Shown: positions 34,372 to 43,988, numbered from the stretch's first letter. The stretch: DNA of 64,000 nt from JANXQZ01 sp038225555 (GCA_038225555.1 JBBRRB010000007.1:1-64000), one strand, 5' to 3'. A program made the numbers and translations. The notes: generated by a model from the sequence alone, not told the origin.

Positions 34372-35061
34372 TCAAACTGGCAAATCACCCACGATCCTGC
34401 CATCCCGCATGGTCACCGTGCGATCGGCGAAGGCGGCCGCTTCCGGGTTATGCGTGATCATCAGGATCGTTTGTCCCAGGCGACGGTTCAAGTCCTGGAG
34501 AATCCCGAGAACCGCATTGGAATTCTCCGTGTCCAGATTCCCGGTGGGCTCGTCCGCCAGCAAGAGTGCGGGGTGGTTTACGATGGCGCGGGCGATGGCC
34601 ACACGCTGCTGTTCGCCGCCGGACATCGCGCGCGGCTTATGGCTCAGCCGGGAAGTCAGCCCCAGCAGTTTCAATATTTCCTCGAACTGAGGATCGAGCG
34701 CGCCGTTTTGACCAGCGATATTGCGGGCAATCTCAATGTTGCCCCGGGCCGTCAAGGTTGGGAGCAGGTTGTATTTCTGAAAGACGAACCCGACCATGGT
34801 TTTGCGCATGTTGGTTCGTTCGGCGTCGGTCATTTTTGAAAGGTCCGTGCCGCCGATGGATACGCTGCCAGAGCTGGGCGGCGTGAGCCCTCCCAGGATG
34901 TGGAACAACGTCGATTTGCCCGACCCGGACGGCCCCACGATGGCCACGAACTCGCCGCGTCCAATTTCCAGATCCACCCCGCGCAGGGCCGCCACCTCGA
35001 TGTCGCCCACGCGGTAAATCTTTTTTAGTTTGGCTGCTGAGATCATGGGCGGGCTACTCAT
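34372..35061 (-). CDS. ABC transporter ATP-binding protein (MacB/LolD type)
   Basis: 229 residues from ATG 35061 (MSSPPMISAAKL), overlapping the permease stop by 8 bases; ATG 35046 is possible. Walker A GPSGSGKST, Q-loop FVFQKYNLLP, signature MSGGEQQRVAIARA, Walker B LLLADEPTGNLD and H-loop MITHNPEAA are all present. This class energises FtsX-like permeases that export lipoproteins, peptides or drugs. It pairs with the permease encoded immediately upstream. Confidence 0.93.
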   Translation of the reverse strand: MSSPPMISAAKLKKIYRVGDIEVAALRGVDLEIGRGEFVAIVGPSGSGKSTLFHILGGLTPPSSGSVSIGGTDLSKMTDAERTNMRKTMVGFVFQKYNLLPTLTARGNIEIARNIAGQNGALDPQFEEILKLLGLTSRLSHKPRAMSGGEQQRVAIARAIVNHPALLLADEPTGNLDTENSNAVLGILQDLNRRLGQTILMITHNPEAAAFADRTVTMRDGRIVGDLPV

Positions 35062-36145
35062 AAGACAGCGCCTCAATCGCATCCTGTCGTGCGGCCTTCA
35101 GTCCTGGATACACCGCGCCGAGGAGAGCACCGGCGAGGGCAATTCCGCTGGCGATCGGCCACCAATCGGGAACGATGGCCTGAGTGAGAGAACCAGGCAC
35201 CAGAGCGTCGATGATCCAGCGGGTTCCGTACGTCATCAGGATACCCAGGATGGAACCGATCACGCCCAGGAGAGCAGTTTCACGCATCAGGATGTTGACG
35301 ATGTATAGCGGCGACGCGCCCAGCGCCTTCAGCACGCCAATTTCGCGCGTGCGCTCGAGCACCGCCGTGTACATGGATAAGAACACGACCAGAAATCCAA
35401 CCAGCACCCCGATGCCGATGATCACGCCCAGGAACTGGGTGAAGGCGGGCACGTTGCTGACCGAGAATAACGAAACCCACTCTTCCATCGAGTAGATTGG
35501 ATACTCCTTCAGCTTCTCCTTGAGTGCGCCGATTACCTGGTTGGTCAACGCCGGGTTGTCGAGTTTGGCGTAAATGGCGGTCAGCTTGCCGGTGTTGGCG
35601 GTGAGGTCCTGCAACACGTCCAGCGGCACCACCACGCGCGCGAGCATTCCTGGCGCGAAGATTCCGACCACCTTCCAGTCGCGATTGAGGATCTTCAACG
35701 GGTCACCTAGCTTGAGCTTGTGCTCGTTCGCATAGTACTCGTCGATAATCACTTGGTCGGCACCGGTGAACGGCCCGCCGGAGCGGAAATGGAAGCCTCC
35801 GCTCAATTTCGTGAAGGAGTCCAGATCCAGGCCTGTGATCGAATTGAGCCCGCCTATGCCTTGCACGAGTGCGCCGGTGGCAATGCGAACATGCGGCTGC
35901 TTCTGAACAAAGGGGAGAATTTTTGAGTTGAAATTTGTGCTCAGACCTATGGCGGAACTGCCTGGAGCGCGGATGAGAAGATCGGCCCCGATTCCCTTGG
36001 CTCGCGTTTTCTGATCGTCGAGCATTCCCCGGCCGAGACCGACCAGAGTTAAGACCATGGTTACTTGGAGGCCGATTACCAGGACGCTTAAGAAGGTTCG
36101 GATGGGCCGATGTTTGAGGTTTTCGATAACGAGTTTATTGATCAA
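35054..36145 (-). CDS. FtsX-like ABC transporter permease (MacB type)
   Basis: 363 residues. An N-terminal helix (TFLSVLVIGLQVTMVLTLVG) is followed by a periplasmic domain (about 40-230) and three C-terminal helices (GVIIGIGVLVGFLVVFLSMY, LLGVIGSILGILMTYG, IASGIALAGALLGAVYPG), the MacB_PCD/FtsX layout. MacB-type systems perform mechanotransmission rather than classical transport. No periplasmic adaptor or TolC gene is in view. Divergent from the copper monooxygenase gene across 53 bp. Confidence 0.88.
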   Translation of the reverse strand: MINKLVIENLKHRPIRTFLSVLVIGLQVTMVLTLVGLGRGMLDDQKTRAKGIGADLLIRAPGSSAIGLSTNFNSKILPFVQKQPHVRIATGALVQGIGGLNSITGLDLDSFTKLSGGFHFRSGGPFTGADQVIIDEYYANEHKLKLGDPLKILNRDWKVVGIFAPGMLARVVVPLDVLQDLTANTGKLTAIYAKLDNPALTNQVIGALKEKLKEYPIYSMEEWVSLFSVSNVPAFTQFLGVIIGIGVLVGFLVVFLSMYTAVLERTREIGVLKALGASPLYIVNILMRETALLGVIGSILGILMTYGTRWIIDALVPGSLTQAIVPDWWPIASGIALAGALLGAVYPGLKAARQDAIEALSYE

Positions 36146-36198
36146 CCTACTAGTAGGATACGATCTGATGACGCAGGAATGGGTACACTAAGACCATA

Positions 36199-37494
36199 AT
36201 GTCAAGTCGTCTGCTCGCCCTGGCTTTGTTTGTGCCAGCCGTTTACGCTCAGGGCCCCACCTACGCGAAAGAAGTGTCTCGGATCATGCAGGCGAAGTGC
36301 CAACTTTGCCATCGGGACGGGGACATCGCACCCTTCGCGCTCAACAATTATGACGACGCGGTAACGTGGGCACCGGATATCCAGCGCGTGCTCACCGACG
36401 GCACCATGCCTCCCTGGAAGCCGGTCGCAGGCTATGGCGAGTTCCGCGATGCGTTTTCTCTGACCGCTGACGAAAAGCAAACGATTCTCACCTGGATCGC
36501 CAACGGGACGGATCAGGGCGATCCGAACGACATGCCTGATGTGTTACCCGACAAGGGCCCTTGGCCGTTAGGTACCCCCGATCTAATTTTGCAAGTGCCG
36601 CAGGAGTTCACTCCACCTCGCGGGAAGGATGTTTACCGCTGTTTTGTGATGCCTGAAACCGGGTTGGACACGACCACTTACATGAGGGCCATTGACGTGC
36701 TTCCTGGCAATCGGCAGATCGTGCACCATGTGCTGGTTTATCAGGACACAACAGGAACAGCCGCCAAGATGGACGGCCAGGATGGAGATCCGGGCTATAG
36801 CTGTTTCGGTGGACCCGGGATCCCTGTGGACTACACAAATATTTTCGGAGCGCTCGATTCTTTGGGCGGCATGGCCGGATGGGCACCAGGGCAGCGCACT
36901 CATTTCCTGCCGGACGGTGTTGGGATTCAGATTAAGCAGGGCGCTCGCATTGTGATACAGGTCCACTACTATCCCATCGGTAGAACAGGGCCTGATCAAA
37001 CTCAGATCGGGTTGTACTTGGCTCAGACCCAGACCAAGAAAAGGCTGTATCAGATTCCCGTGGTCAACATGGACTTTAAGCTGAAGCCCGACACCATTCA
37101 GGACGTAACGGCTGTTTTTCCGCCTTTCCCGCTGCCGCTCAGCGCCAAGGCGATCACGATTTATCCGCACATGCACTTGCTAGGGACCAAGATCAAGGCG
37201 GACCTGATCGATCAAAAAGGCAACGTGACGCCGATGATCTACGAGAACAATTGGGAGTTCAACTGGCAAGGTGCTTATACCTATGCGGAACCTGTCACGA
37301 TTCCCACATACTCAAAGCTCAAAGTCACCTGCACGTTCGATAACACCAGCAACAATCCTAGAAATCCCAACAACCCGACTGTCGCAGTTGGATGGGGCGA
37401 ACGCACAACCGATGAGATGTGCCTGGCATTCGTGGGAGTGACGCTGGACGTAGATCCGTTTACCGTGCTCAATCAAATCAAGCCGGTACGATAG
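36199..37494 (+). CDS. Haem-c plus type II copper monooxygenase-like (PHM/DBM fold) secreted protein
   Basis: 431 residues with a signal peptide (LLALALFVPAVYAQ). A short cytochrome c domain with CQLCH at 34-38 and TMPPWKP (Met ligand) precedes a copper ascorbate-dependent monooxygenase-like region. All expected copper ligands can be traced: IVHHVLV (His176/177) and VHYYPIG (His256) for one site, IYPHMHLLG (His324/326) and DEMCLAF (Met407) for the other. A built-in haem could replace ascorbate as reductant; that is inference. The P450 gene begins 3 bp after the stop. Confidence 0.82.
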   Translation: MSSRLLALALFVPAVYAQGPTYAKEVSRIMQAKCQLCHRDGDIAPFALNNYDDAVTWAPDIQRVLTDGTMPPWKPVAGYGEFRDAFSLTADEKQTILTWIANGTDQGDPNDMPDVLPDKGPWPLGTPDLILQVPQEFTPPRGKDVYRCFVMPETGLDTTTYMRAIDVLPGNRQIVHHVLVYQDTTGTAAKMDGQDGDPGYSCFGGPGIPVDYTNIFGALDSLGGMAGWAPGQRTHFLPDGVGIQIKQGARIVIQVHYYPIGRTGPDQTQIGLYLAQTQTKKRLYQIPVVNMDFKLKPDTIQDVTAVFPPFPLPLSAKAITIYPHMHLLGTKIKADLIDQKGNVTPMIYENNWEFNWQGAYTYAEPVTIPTYSKLKVTCTFDNTSNNPRNPNNPTVAVGWGERTTDEMCLAFVGVTLDVDPFTVLNQIKPVR

Positions 37495-37497
37495 ACA

Positions 37498-38835
37498 GTG
37501 ACAGCGGTCAAGGCTCTCGGACCCAAAAATCCGCCGCTGATCGGGCACATAGCTGCATTCCGACGGCAGCCCGTCGGTTTCTTAGTCCGGCTGCAACGCG
37601 ATTTTGGCGACTTGGTCCACTTTAAGCTGGGCCCTCTTCACGCCTATTTTTTCAACGATCCCGAGTTCGTGAAGGACATCCTGGTCACGCGACAAGGCAA
37701 CTTTACGAAGAGCCGAATGCTGCAGCGGGCTCGAATTCTGCTTGGCGAAGGCTTGCTTACGAGTGAAGGCCCGTTTCATTTGAGGCAGCGCCGCCTGGCT
37801 CAGCCAGCCTTCCATCGCGACCGTCTGGTTGGATATGCCGCCACCATGGGCGAGTATGCGGTCCGCATGCGGGACCGATGGCAAGATGGCTCAACTCTCG
37901 ACGTTTCGGACGAGATGATGCGCTTGACTTTGGCTGTGGTCGGCAAGACGCTGTTCAGCGCCGACGTCGAGTCGGAGTCGAAGGAAATTGGCGAGTCGCT
38001 GACCAGCATCCTCAAAATGTTTGACTTGTTGATGCTGCCCTTCTCCGAATATTTCGAGAAGCTGCCCCTGCCAGCCATCAAGCGGTTTGAGAAGGCTCGG
38101 GATACGCTCGACCGCATTATTTATGGGATGATCGCGGAGCGCAGAGCCAGCGGCAAGGACCATGGCGATCTGCTTTCCATGCTGCTCATGGCGCAGGACG
38201 AGGAAGCAGACGGCTCGGGCATGACCGACAAGCAAGTGCGCGATGAAGCGTTGACTCTGTTCCTGGCCGGTCATGAAACCACTGCCAACGCGCTCACCTG
38301 GACTTGGTACTTGCTCTCGCAGAATCCGGAATGCGAAGCCAGGATGCACGCGGAGATCGACCGCGTTCTTGAGGATCGGACACCGGGTTTCGACGATTTT
38401 CCGAGCCTGCCATACACTGAGATGGTCTTCGCGGAAGCCATGCGGCTCTATCCTCCGGCTTGGGGAATCGGCCGGGCCGCTATCGACAGTTTCGAAATCG
38501 GCGGCATCGAAGTCCCAGCCAAGGCGCTCTGCATCATGAGCCCGTATGTAATGCATCGCAATCCGGTTCATTTCCCGGAGCCGGAGCGATTCGATCCTGA
38601 TCGTTGGCTGCCTGAAGCGCGGCAGTCTCGTCCCAAATTTTCATATTTTCCATTTGGGGGCGGATCGCGGATTTGCATTGGCGAGCGCTTTGCGTGGCTT
38701 GAGGGTGTCCTGATGCTGGCTGGCTTGGCGCGCAAATGGAAACTGCGGCTGGAGCCGGGACATCCCGTCGAGATTCTGCCCCTGATCACTTTGCGCACTA
38801 AATACGGCATGAAAATGCGGGTGGAAGCGCGGTGA
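37498..38835 (+). CDS. Cytochrome P450
   Basis: 445 residues, GTG start at 37498. I-helix LFLAGHETTANALTWTW with the acid-alcohol pair, K-helix EAMRL (EXXR) and haem loop FPFGGGSRICIGERFA with Cys393. It is soluble (no membrane anchor) and resembles CYP102/CYP110-like fatty-acid or terpene hydroxylases. No ferredoxin or reductase gene is adjacent. Its stop overlaps the GTG start of polA by 4 bases, so the DNA polymerase is translationally coupled to it, which is unexpected. Confidence 0.93.
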   Translation: MTAVKALGPKNPPLIGHIAAFRRQPVGFLVRLQRDFGDLVHFKLGPLHAYFFNDPEFVKDILVTRQGNFTKSRMLQRARILLGEGLLTSEGPFHLRQRRLAQPAFHRDRLVGYAATMGEYAVRMRDRWQDGSTLDVSDEMMRLTLAVVGKTLFSADVESESKEIGESLTSILKMFDLLMLPFSEYFEKLPLPAIKRFEKARDTLDRIIYGMIAERRASGKDHGDLLSMLLMAQDEEADGSGMTDKQVRDEALTLFLAGHETTANALTWTWYLLSQNPECEARMHAEIDRVLEDRTPGFDDFPSLPYTEMVFAEAMRLYPPAWGIGRAAIDSFEIGGIEVPAKALCIMSPYVMHRNPVHFPEPERFDPDRWLPEARQSRPKFSYFPFGGGSRICIGERFAWLEGVLMLAGLARKWKLRLEPGHPVEILPLITLRTKYGMKMRVEAR

Positions 38836-41420
38836 GTCGGCAGGCCTCTCTCAAGCGATCCCGGCTATTCCTGATTGACACTTACGGATTCATTTTCCGC
38901 GCCTATCATGCGCGTGCACGCAGCGGCGCTCCGCCCATGCGCACAACAACCGGGCTGCCCACCGAAGCTATTTTCATCTTCCATAACATGCTGCGCAAAC
39001 TGCGAACGGCTTACAAGCCCGAGTATCTCGCTGCAGTCTGGGAGAGCGGACGAAGCTTTCGCGAAGAGACTCTCTTTAAGGACTACAAGGCGAACCGGGC
39101 CGAAATGCCGCCCGACCTCGGACAGCAAATTGCTTACATCCGGCTGCTGCTTGACGCGATGCGCATTCAGATCCTCGAGTTCGAGGGCTTCGAAGCAGAC
39201 GACGTCATCGGCACCATTGCGAAGCGAGCCTCGCACGAAGTGGACGTGGTGATCGTGTCCAGCGACAAGGACATGCTCCAGCTTGTGGATGATCGGATCC
39301 ATATGTACAACCCGGTCAAGGAAGACATGTGGTACGACGTCGCTGAAACCGAAAAGTTCATGGGGGTGAAGCCCAGCCAAGTTGCGGATTTGTTCGCGCT
39401 TAAAGGCGACGCGATCGACAATATCCCGGGTGCGCCCGGCATCGGCGACAAAGGCGCCAAGGATTTGATTTTGCGCTTTGGCTCCTTGGAGGGCGTCCTC
39501 GAACATGCGGCCGAGGTGGAGCGCAAGATGTACCGCGAAAGCCTGCTCAACAATCGGGACCAGATTCTATTGAGCAAGAAGCTGGCGACCATCGACACCA
39601 CCGTTCCCATCGAATGGACGCTCGAGTGTTGTTCTACTCGAGAGCCGGATGTGGCCGCGCTCAAACCGCTCTATAAGGAGCTGGAATTCTTCAGCCACCT
39701 TAAGGAATTGGGGCCAACGGAGGATAGTCACAGTCGCGACTACCAAACCCTCACGACGCCTGAAGAAATCTCCGGTTATCTGGCAGGCTTGCCGCCGGAT
39801 GCGCCGGTTTCCATCGCCGTATTGACCGCCGACGCCGATAAATTACCGCTCACGATGATCGGTATAACGGCCAAGGCCGGTGAAGCCCGCGCGCTTTCAA
39901 CCGAATATATAGACCTGCTCAAGCCTTTGCTCGAAGATGCGGGCCGACCCAAGGTCGCGCACGACGTGAAAGCCGTGCTCCTGACGCTCTCGAAGCTGGG
40001 CGTAGAAGGCCGGGGCTTCGACCATGACGTGATGCTATACGCTTTTCTGCTGCAGTCCGATCCGGCTGGCTGTTCGCCGGACGTGCTAGCGGAGAAGTAT
40101 CTTGATCGCAAGCTGAGCGCGGCGGCGGAGCAACAGGCTGACTGCTCTCTCACCCTTTATGAGCGCATGGCTCCCGACATTGACGCGCAAGGTCATCGGG
40201 AGTTGTATCAATCGATCGATCTGCCTTTGACAATGGTGCTTTCACGCATGGAGCGACACGGAATCCGAATCGCTCCGGAGCAGTTGAAGCTGCTCTCGGT
40301 ACGCATGGATTCCGAACTGCAAAGGCTGTCTACGGACATTTACGAGCTTGCCGGAAGGCCTTTCAACATCAATTCGCCCCAGCAGCTCGGCAAGGTTTTA
40401 TTCGAGGATCTCAACCTCCCGGCTCCCGTCAAGTATGGAAAGGGGAAGGTGATTTCCACGGCCGCCGACGTACTTGAGACTCTCGCCGTAGATCACGAGA
40501 TCGCCCGCAAAGTGCTGGATTATCGCCAGCTCTCAAAGCTGAAAGGCACCTATGTGGACGCGCTGCCCTTGTTGATCGACCCCGCTACCGGCCGTCTGCA
40601 CACCACCTTCAACCAAACCGGGGCGGCAACGGGTCGCCTCTCTTCCTCGAATCCGAATCTTCAGAACATTCCAATCCGCACGGAACTTGGCCGTGAGATT
40701 CGGGCTGCCTTTGTTCCGCGCGAGGGATGGCGGATCGTGGTAGCCGACTATTCGCAGATCGAACTTCGGCTGCTGGCGCACATGTCGCACGACGCGGTGC
40801 TGGTGGAGGCTTTCCGCAAGGGTGAGGACATCCATACGCGCACTGCGTCCGAGGTGTTCCGCACACCCCCGCTAATGGTTACGCCCGATATGCGGCGCGC
40901 GGCCAAGGCTGTCAACTTCGGGATCGTCTACGGGCAGACGCCGTTCGGGCTGGCGGCATCGATTAACATCGATCGGAAAGAGGCCGAGCTGTATATTCGC
41001 GCCTACTTCGAACTGTACGCGGGCGTGAAGAAATGGATCGCCAAAACGATTGACGAGGTGCGCCAGAGCGGGGTGGCGCTCACGCTGCATGGTCGACGTC
41101 GGCCCATTCCCGATATGCACAGCCGCAATCCAAACGCTCGATCCTTTGCCGAGCGAATTGCGGTGAATACTCCGCTTCAGGGAACTGCCGCCGATTTGAT
41201 CAAACTGGCAATGATTCGGATTGATCGGGAGTTAACAGCTCGCGGGCTACAGACGCGCATGCTGCTGCAGGTACATGACGAATTGCTGTTCGAGTCTCCT
41301 CCGGGCGAGGCCGAGGCAGTTGCCGAGATGGTGAAGCGCGAGATGGAAGGCGTGAGCAAGCTGGATGTCCCGCTGGTGGTGGACGTCGGAATCGGAGAAA
41401 ATTGGCGGGATGCAAAATGA
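38832..41420 (+). CDS. polA: DNA polymerase I
   Basis: 862 residues, GTG start. Domain 1 (about 10-290) is the 5'-3' flap exonuclease (LFLIDTYGFIFRAYHA, FEADDVIGTIA, SSDKDMLQLV, PGAPGIGDKGAKDL). Domain 2 (about 310-490) has the 3'-5' exonuclease fold but its first motif reads SIAVLTADADK, without the DXE pair, so proofreading is probably lost. Domain 3 is the polymerase: VVADYSQIELRLLAH (motif A), RRAAKAVNFGIVYGQT (O-helix), and QVHDELLFE (motif C). It functions in Okazaki-fragment maturation and repair. The ATG of the PPIase gene overlaps its stop. Confidence 0.95.
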   Translation: MSRQASLKRSRLFLIDTYGFIFRAYHARARSGAPPMRTTTGLPTEAIFIFHNMLRKLRTAYKPEYLAAVWESGRSFREETLFKDYKANRAEMPPDLGQQIAYIRLLLDAMRIQILEFEGFEADDVIGTIAKRASHEVDVVIVSSDKDMLQLVDDRIHMYNPVKEDMWYDVAETEKFMGVKPSQVADLFALKGDAIDNIPGAPGIGDKGAKDLILRFGSLEGVLEHAAEVERKMYRESLLNNRDQILLSKKLATIDTTVPIEWTLECCSTREPDVAALKPLYKELEFFSHLKELGPTEDSHSRDYQTLTTPEEISGYLAGLPPDAPVSIAVLTADADKLPLTMIGITAKAGEARALSTEYIDLLKPLLEDAGRPKVAHDVKAVLLTLSKLGVEGRGFDHDVMLYAFLLQSDPAGCSPDVLAEKYLDRKLSAAAEQQADCSLTLYERMAPDIDAQGHRELYQSIDLPLTMVLSRMERHGIRIAPEQLKLLSVRMDSELQRLSTDIYELAGRPFNINSPQQLGKVLFEDLNLPAPVKYGKGKVISTAADVLETLAVDHEIARKVLDYRQLSKLKGTYVDALPLLIDPATGRLHTTFNQTGAATGRLSSSNPNLQNIPIRTELGREIRAAFVPREGWRIVVADYSQIELRLLAHMSHDAVLVEAFRKGEDIHTRTASEVFRTPPLMVTPDMRRAAKAVNFGIVYGQTPFGLAASINIDRKEAELYIRAYFELYAGVKKWIAKTIDEVRQSGVALTLHGRRRPIPDMHSRNPNARSFAERIAVNTPLQGTAADLIKLAMIRIDRELTARGLQTRMLLQVHDELLFESPPGEAEAVAEMVKREMEGVSKLDVPLVVDVGIGENWRDAK

Positions 41421-42040
41421 AAACTGACATTGCGATTGCGGTTCTGTGCGCAGCATTGATGGCGGGCTGCTCATCCGCGCCGAAGACTCCTGAAGTCGCC
41501 AAGGAGACGAAGAAAATTGAGCCTGCGCCGACTCAGTTCAATGTGAAGTTTGAAACCAGCAAAGGCGATTTTGTGGTGGAGATTCACAAGGACTGGGCAC
41601 CTCTGGGAGTTGACCGGTTCTATGAACTGGTGCAGGACAAATTCTTCGATGACGCCCGTTTCTTCCGTGTAGTCAAGAATTTCATCGTTCAGTTTGGCAT
41701 CAACGGCGACCCGAAACTCGCCGAACTCTGGCGACAGTTGAAGATCGCCGACGATCCGGTTCGGGAGAGCAATCGGCGCGGTACGATTACTTACGCTACG
41801 GCTGGCCCTGGCACGCGGACGACTCAGGTGTTTATCAATCTGGCCGATAACGCCATGCTTGATCGTCAGGGTTTCGCGTCCTTTGGAAAGGTGACGGATG
41901 GCATGAGCGTCGTCGAGCATTTGTATAACGGATATGGCGAAGAGCCGGACCAATCGCGGATCGAAATGCTTGGCAACGAGTACTTGAAATCGCACTTCGA
42001 GAAGCTGGATTACATCAAGAGTGCCAGGGTTGTGAAATGA
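41417..42040 (+). CDS. Cyclophilin-type peptidyl-prolyl isomerase, lipoprotein
   Basis: 207 residues from ATG 41417 (ATGA overlap with polA). The lipobox is LMAGC near residue 18, so it is anchored to a membrane in the periplasm. The cyclophilin core includes FETSKGDFVVEIHKDWAP, FYELVQDKFFDDARFFRVV and ITYATAGPGTRTTQVFINL; the usual QGGD is FGIN here and the FMA motif reads ITYA, so catalytic efficiency is uncertain. A periplasmic folding role is likely. Confidence 0.88.
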   Translation: MKTDIAIAVLCAALMAGCSSAPKTPEVAKETKKIEPAPTQFNVKFETSKGDFVVEIHKDWAPLGVDRFYELVQDKFFDDARFFRVVKNFIVQFGINGDPKLAELWRQLKIADDPVRESNRRGTITYATAGPGTRTTQVFINLADNAMLDRQGFASFGKVTDGMSVVEHLYNGYGEEPDQSRIEMLGNEYLKSHFEKLDYIKSARVVK

Positions 42041-42041
42041 A

Positions 42042-43052
42042 TTAGCGGGCGAGGAAGGCCGTCCAGGCGCGGACGCCGGCTTCGTTATGAAATTTGAGGG
42101 CTTCAAACCCGTCGCGCGCGGCTCGATCATCCTGAAGGAGTCGGCGCCCAACCCGTGCGATATCGAGAACATCGTCCGGTTCGGCTTTCCAGTGGTCGGG
42201 GGCCCAATCGATCGCTTCCGAGACTACTGATGGCACGCCTTCCGCAATGCCGTCGGCGGTCACCATATTGAACGACTCTGTGTAGCTCGGCTGCAGCAGG
42301 AGATGCATGTGGCCAACGCACTGCCGGAACTTGGGCCACGATTTCCAGCAGTTCTCGATCAGGGTCACGCCAGGCAGATCATCGAGCATCGCGTGTGCCG
42401 AACGCAGGATGGTATCACCGCCGCCTTCGGTCCTGCCTGCCGATAGCCATAGCTCCAAATCCGCTTTCATCGATCTGGCAATTTCGAGCGCGGCACCCGC
42501 AGCGCTCATCAAGTTCTTCAATGGGCGCGTAGCGCCGAAGGCCCCGATTCGCAGCGTGCCCCCTCTATAAAGGGGTCGGCTCGGGATCGCCTCGTTTTCC
42601 AAGTAATAGAGATTTGGAAGTAGAGTGCAGGGCGCGCCGTAAGCGCTCGTTATCCACCTGCAGAACTTAGCGCTGTTGCCAGCGAGATGGAAATTGAACG
42701 CGCCAGCTTCAATCTCCATCGCTTCACGGACGAGCTTGACCCCTTGAGTGTCCGCCTGCAGGAAGCCGACGTTGGAATGGCAGTTGACCGCGAACCTGGT
42801 CTCGGGATGAGCACCGATGAGAGCTTGAATTTCGGCAGAGGGGATCCAGGGGGCGGCAATTACGACGTGGCTGGCTGGTTCTCGTTGCAGACGCTCCCGC
42901 AGATCGCGTGAATGGAGAATCGGCCAGACTTCGGCGGCGAGACCCACGCGCCGGAGTGTCTTGACGACATTGATTGCGGAAACGCCGAGACCGATGTGGC
43001 TGATGTTCTTGTGCGCGGCAAAGTTCTTGTAAGCGAGGATAAGTTTTTGCAT
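42042..43052 (-). CDS. Glycosyltransferase (GT4-like)
   Basis: 336 residues. Two Rossmann-like halves: N-terminal KNISHIGLGVSAINVVKTLR and C-terminal LRIGAFGATRPLKN, then LLLQPSYTESFNMVTADGIA, where the Glu of the ESFN motif marks GT-B nucleotide-sugar binding, and GVPSVVSEAIDW. It is isolated between the PPIase gene (convergent) and the AhpD-like gene, so the acceptor is unknown. Confidence 0.78.
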   Translation of the reverse strand: MQKLILAYKNFAAHKNISHIGLGVSAINVVKTLRRVGLAAEVWPILHSRDLRERLQREPASHVVIAAPWIPSAEIQALIGAHPETRFAVNCHSNVGFLQADTQGVKLVREAMEIEAGAFNFHLAGNSAKFCRWITSAYGAPCTLLPNLYYLENEAIPSRPLYRGGTLRIGAFGATRPLKNLMSAAGAALEIARSMKADLELWLSAGRTEGGGDTILRSAHAMLDDLPGVTLIENCWKSWPKFRQCVGHMHLLLQPSYTESFNMVTADGIAEGVPSVVSEAIDWAPDHWKAEPDDVLDIARVGRRLLQDDRAARDGFEALKFHNEAGVRAWTAFLAR

Positions 43053-43185
43053 GGATTAGGCTTGCCGATGGAGATTTCTTCGCCATCTGCAACGAGCCTA
43101 ATACCCGACTTGGAAATTGAACTTTGATTTTTCAGTAAACGCTTGAAACGGTTAGAGAAGGATCTTTAAGATTCGTGTCACCCAA

Positions 43186-43590
43186 TTATTTGACTGGTGC
43201 CAGGAAGCGCTCGTCTATCTCAACTTGATAACCGCTGGCAAGTCGATTGGTCTCGTTCGCCATTCCAACCACAGCCATCAACTCGGCGAACATCTCGCCC
43301 GTCATGCCCGCCTTCCTAGCGCCCGCTGTATGCGAAGCGACGCAGTAGCCGCATTGGTTCGAGGCGCTGATCGCGACGTAGATCATCTCCTTCGTTACTG
43401 CATCCAGAGCGCCGGGCGTCATGATCTGCTTGACGCTCTCCCAGGTGCGGCGCAGGGTGGCCGGATCGTGAGCGATGGCTTTCCAAAAGTTGTTGATCCA
43501 GTCCGTCTGGCGAGTGGCCATGATGTCGTCGTAAACCGCCCGAACTTCCGGGCCGGCGTCTTGGTATTCGAGAAGTCCGAAGGTAGCCAT
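43186..43590 (-). CDS. Carboxymuconolactone decarboxylase/AhpD-family protein
   Basis: 134 residues. The redox centre CGYCVASHTAGARKAGMT carries CXXC with the following His (CXXCXXXH), as in AhpD-type disulfide reductases. The N-terminal half (DWINNFWKAIAHDPATLRR) is helical, typical of the fold. It likely reduces peroxides or another thiol partner in the cytoplasm. It starts 20 bp from the divergent gene at 43611. Confidence 0.88.
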   Translation of the reverse strand: MATFGLLEYQDAGPEVRAVYDDIMATRQTDWINNFWKAIAHDPATLRRTWESVKQIMTPGALDAVTKEMIYVAISASNQCGYCVASHTAGARKAGMTGEMFAELMAVVGMANETNRLASGYQVEIDERFLAPVK

Positions 43591-43610
43591 GGCTGTGGTG
43601 TGATGATCCT

Positions 43611-43958
43611 ATGAAGCTCATTTTACTCACCGCGACGCTTCTCGCAGCGGTCCTGCCACTTACATCCCAAGACTCGAACTTGAAGAAGCCGAAGTTGGAG
43701 AACGAGCGCGTTAAGATAACTGAACTAATTTATCAACCCGGGGTTCCGCGCGAGCGTTCCATTCGGCTGGCCGATCAGGTGATCGTTTTTCTGGACGATT
43801 GCAAGTATCAGCGAATCGATTCCGCAACTCAAGAAAAGACAGTCCGCGAACGCAAGTCGGGCGAAGTGATTTGGCACAACAAGGGCGAGGATGCGCCGGT
43901 GCTTATCAATCTCGGATCGAAGGCGTATCGGACCCTTGTCATTGAGCTGAACAAGTAA
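43611..43958 (+). CDS. Small exported protein, cupin-like beta-rich
   Basis: 115 residues with a signal peptide (MKLILLTATLLAAVLPLTSQ). The mature part is beta-rich: LENERVKITELIYQPGVPRE, VIVFLDDCKYQRID, GEVIWHNKGEDAPVLINLGS, TLVIELNK. This spacing resembles a small cupin, but only some metal-ligand positions exist, so the assignment is weak. Function unknown. Confidence 0.6.
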   Translation: MKLILLTATLLAAVLPLTSQDSNLKKPKLENERVKITELIYQPGVPRERSIRLADQVIVFLDDCKYQRIDSATQEKTVRERKSGEVIWHNKGEDAPVLINLGSKAYRTLVIELNK

Positions 43959-43988
43959 AAAGCAGCCGCCAAAAACCGAGCGGCCGCG

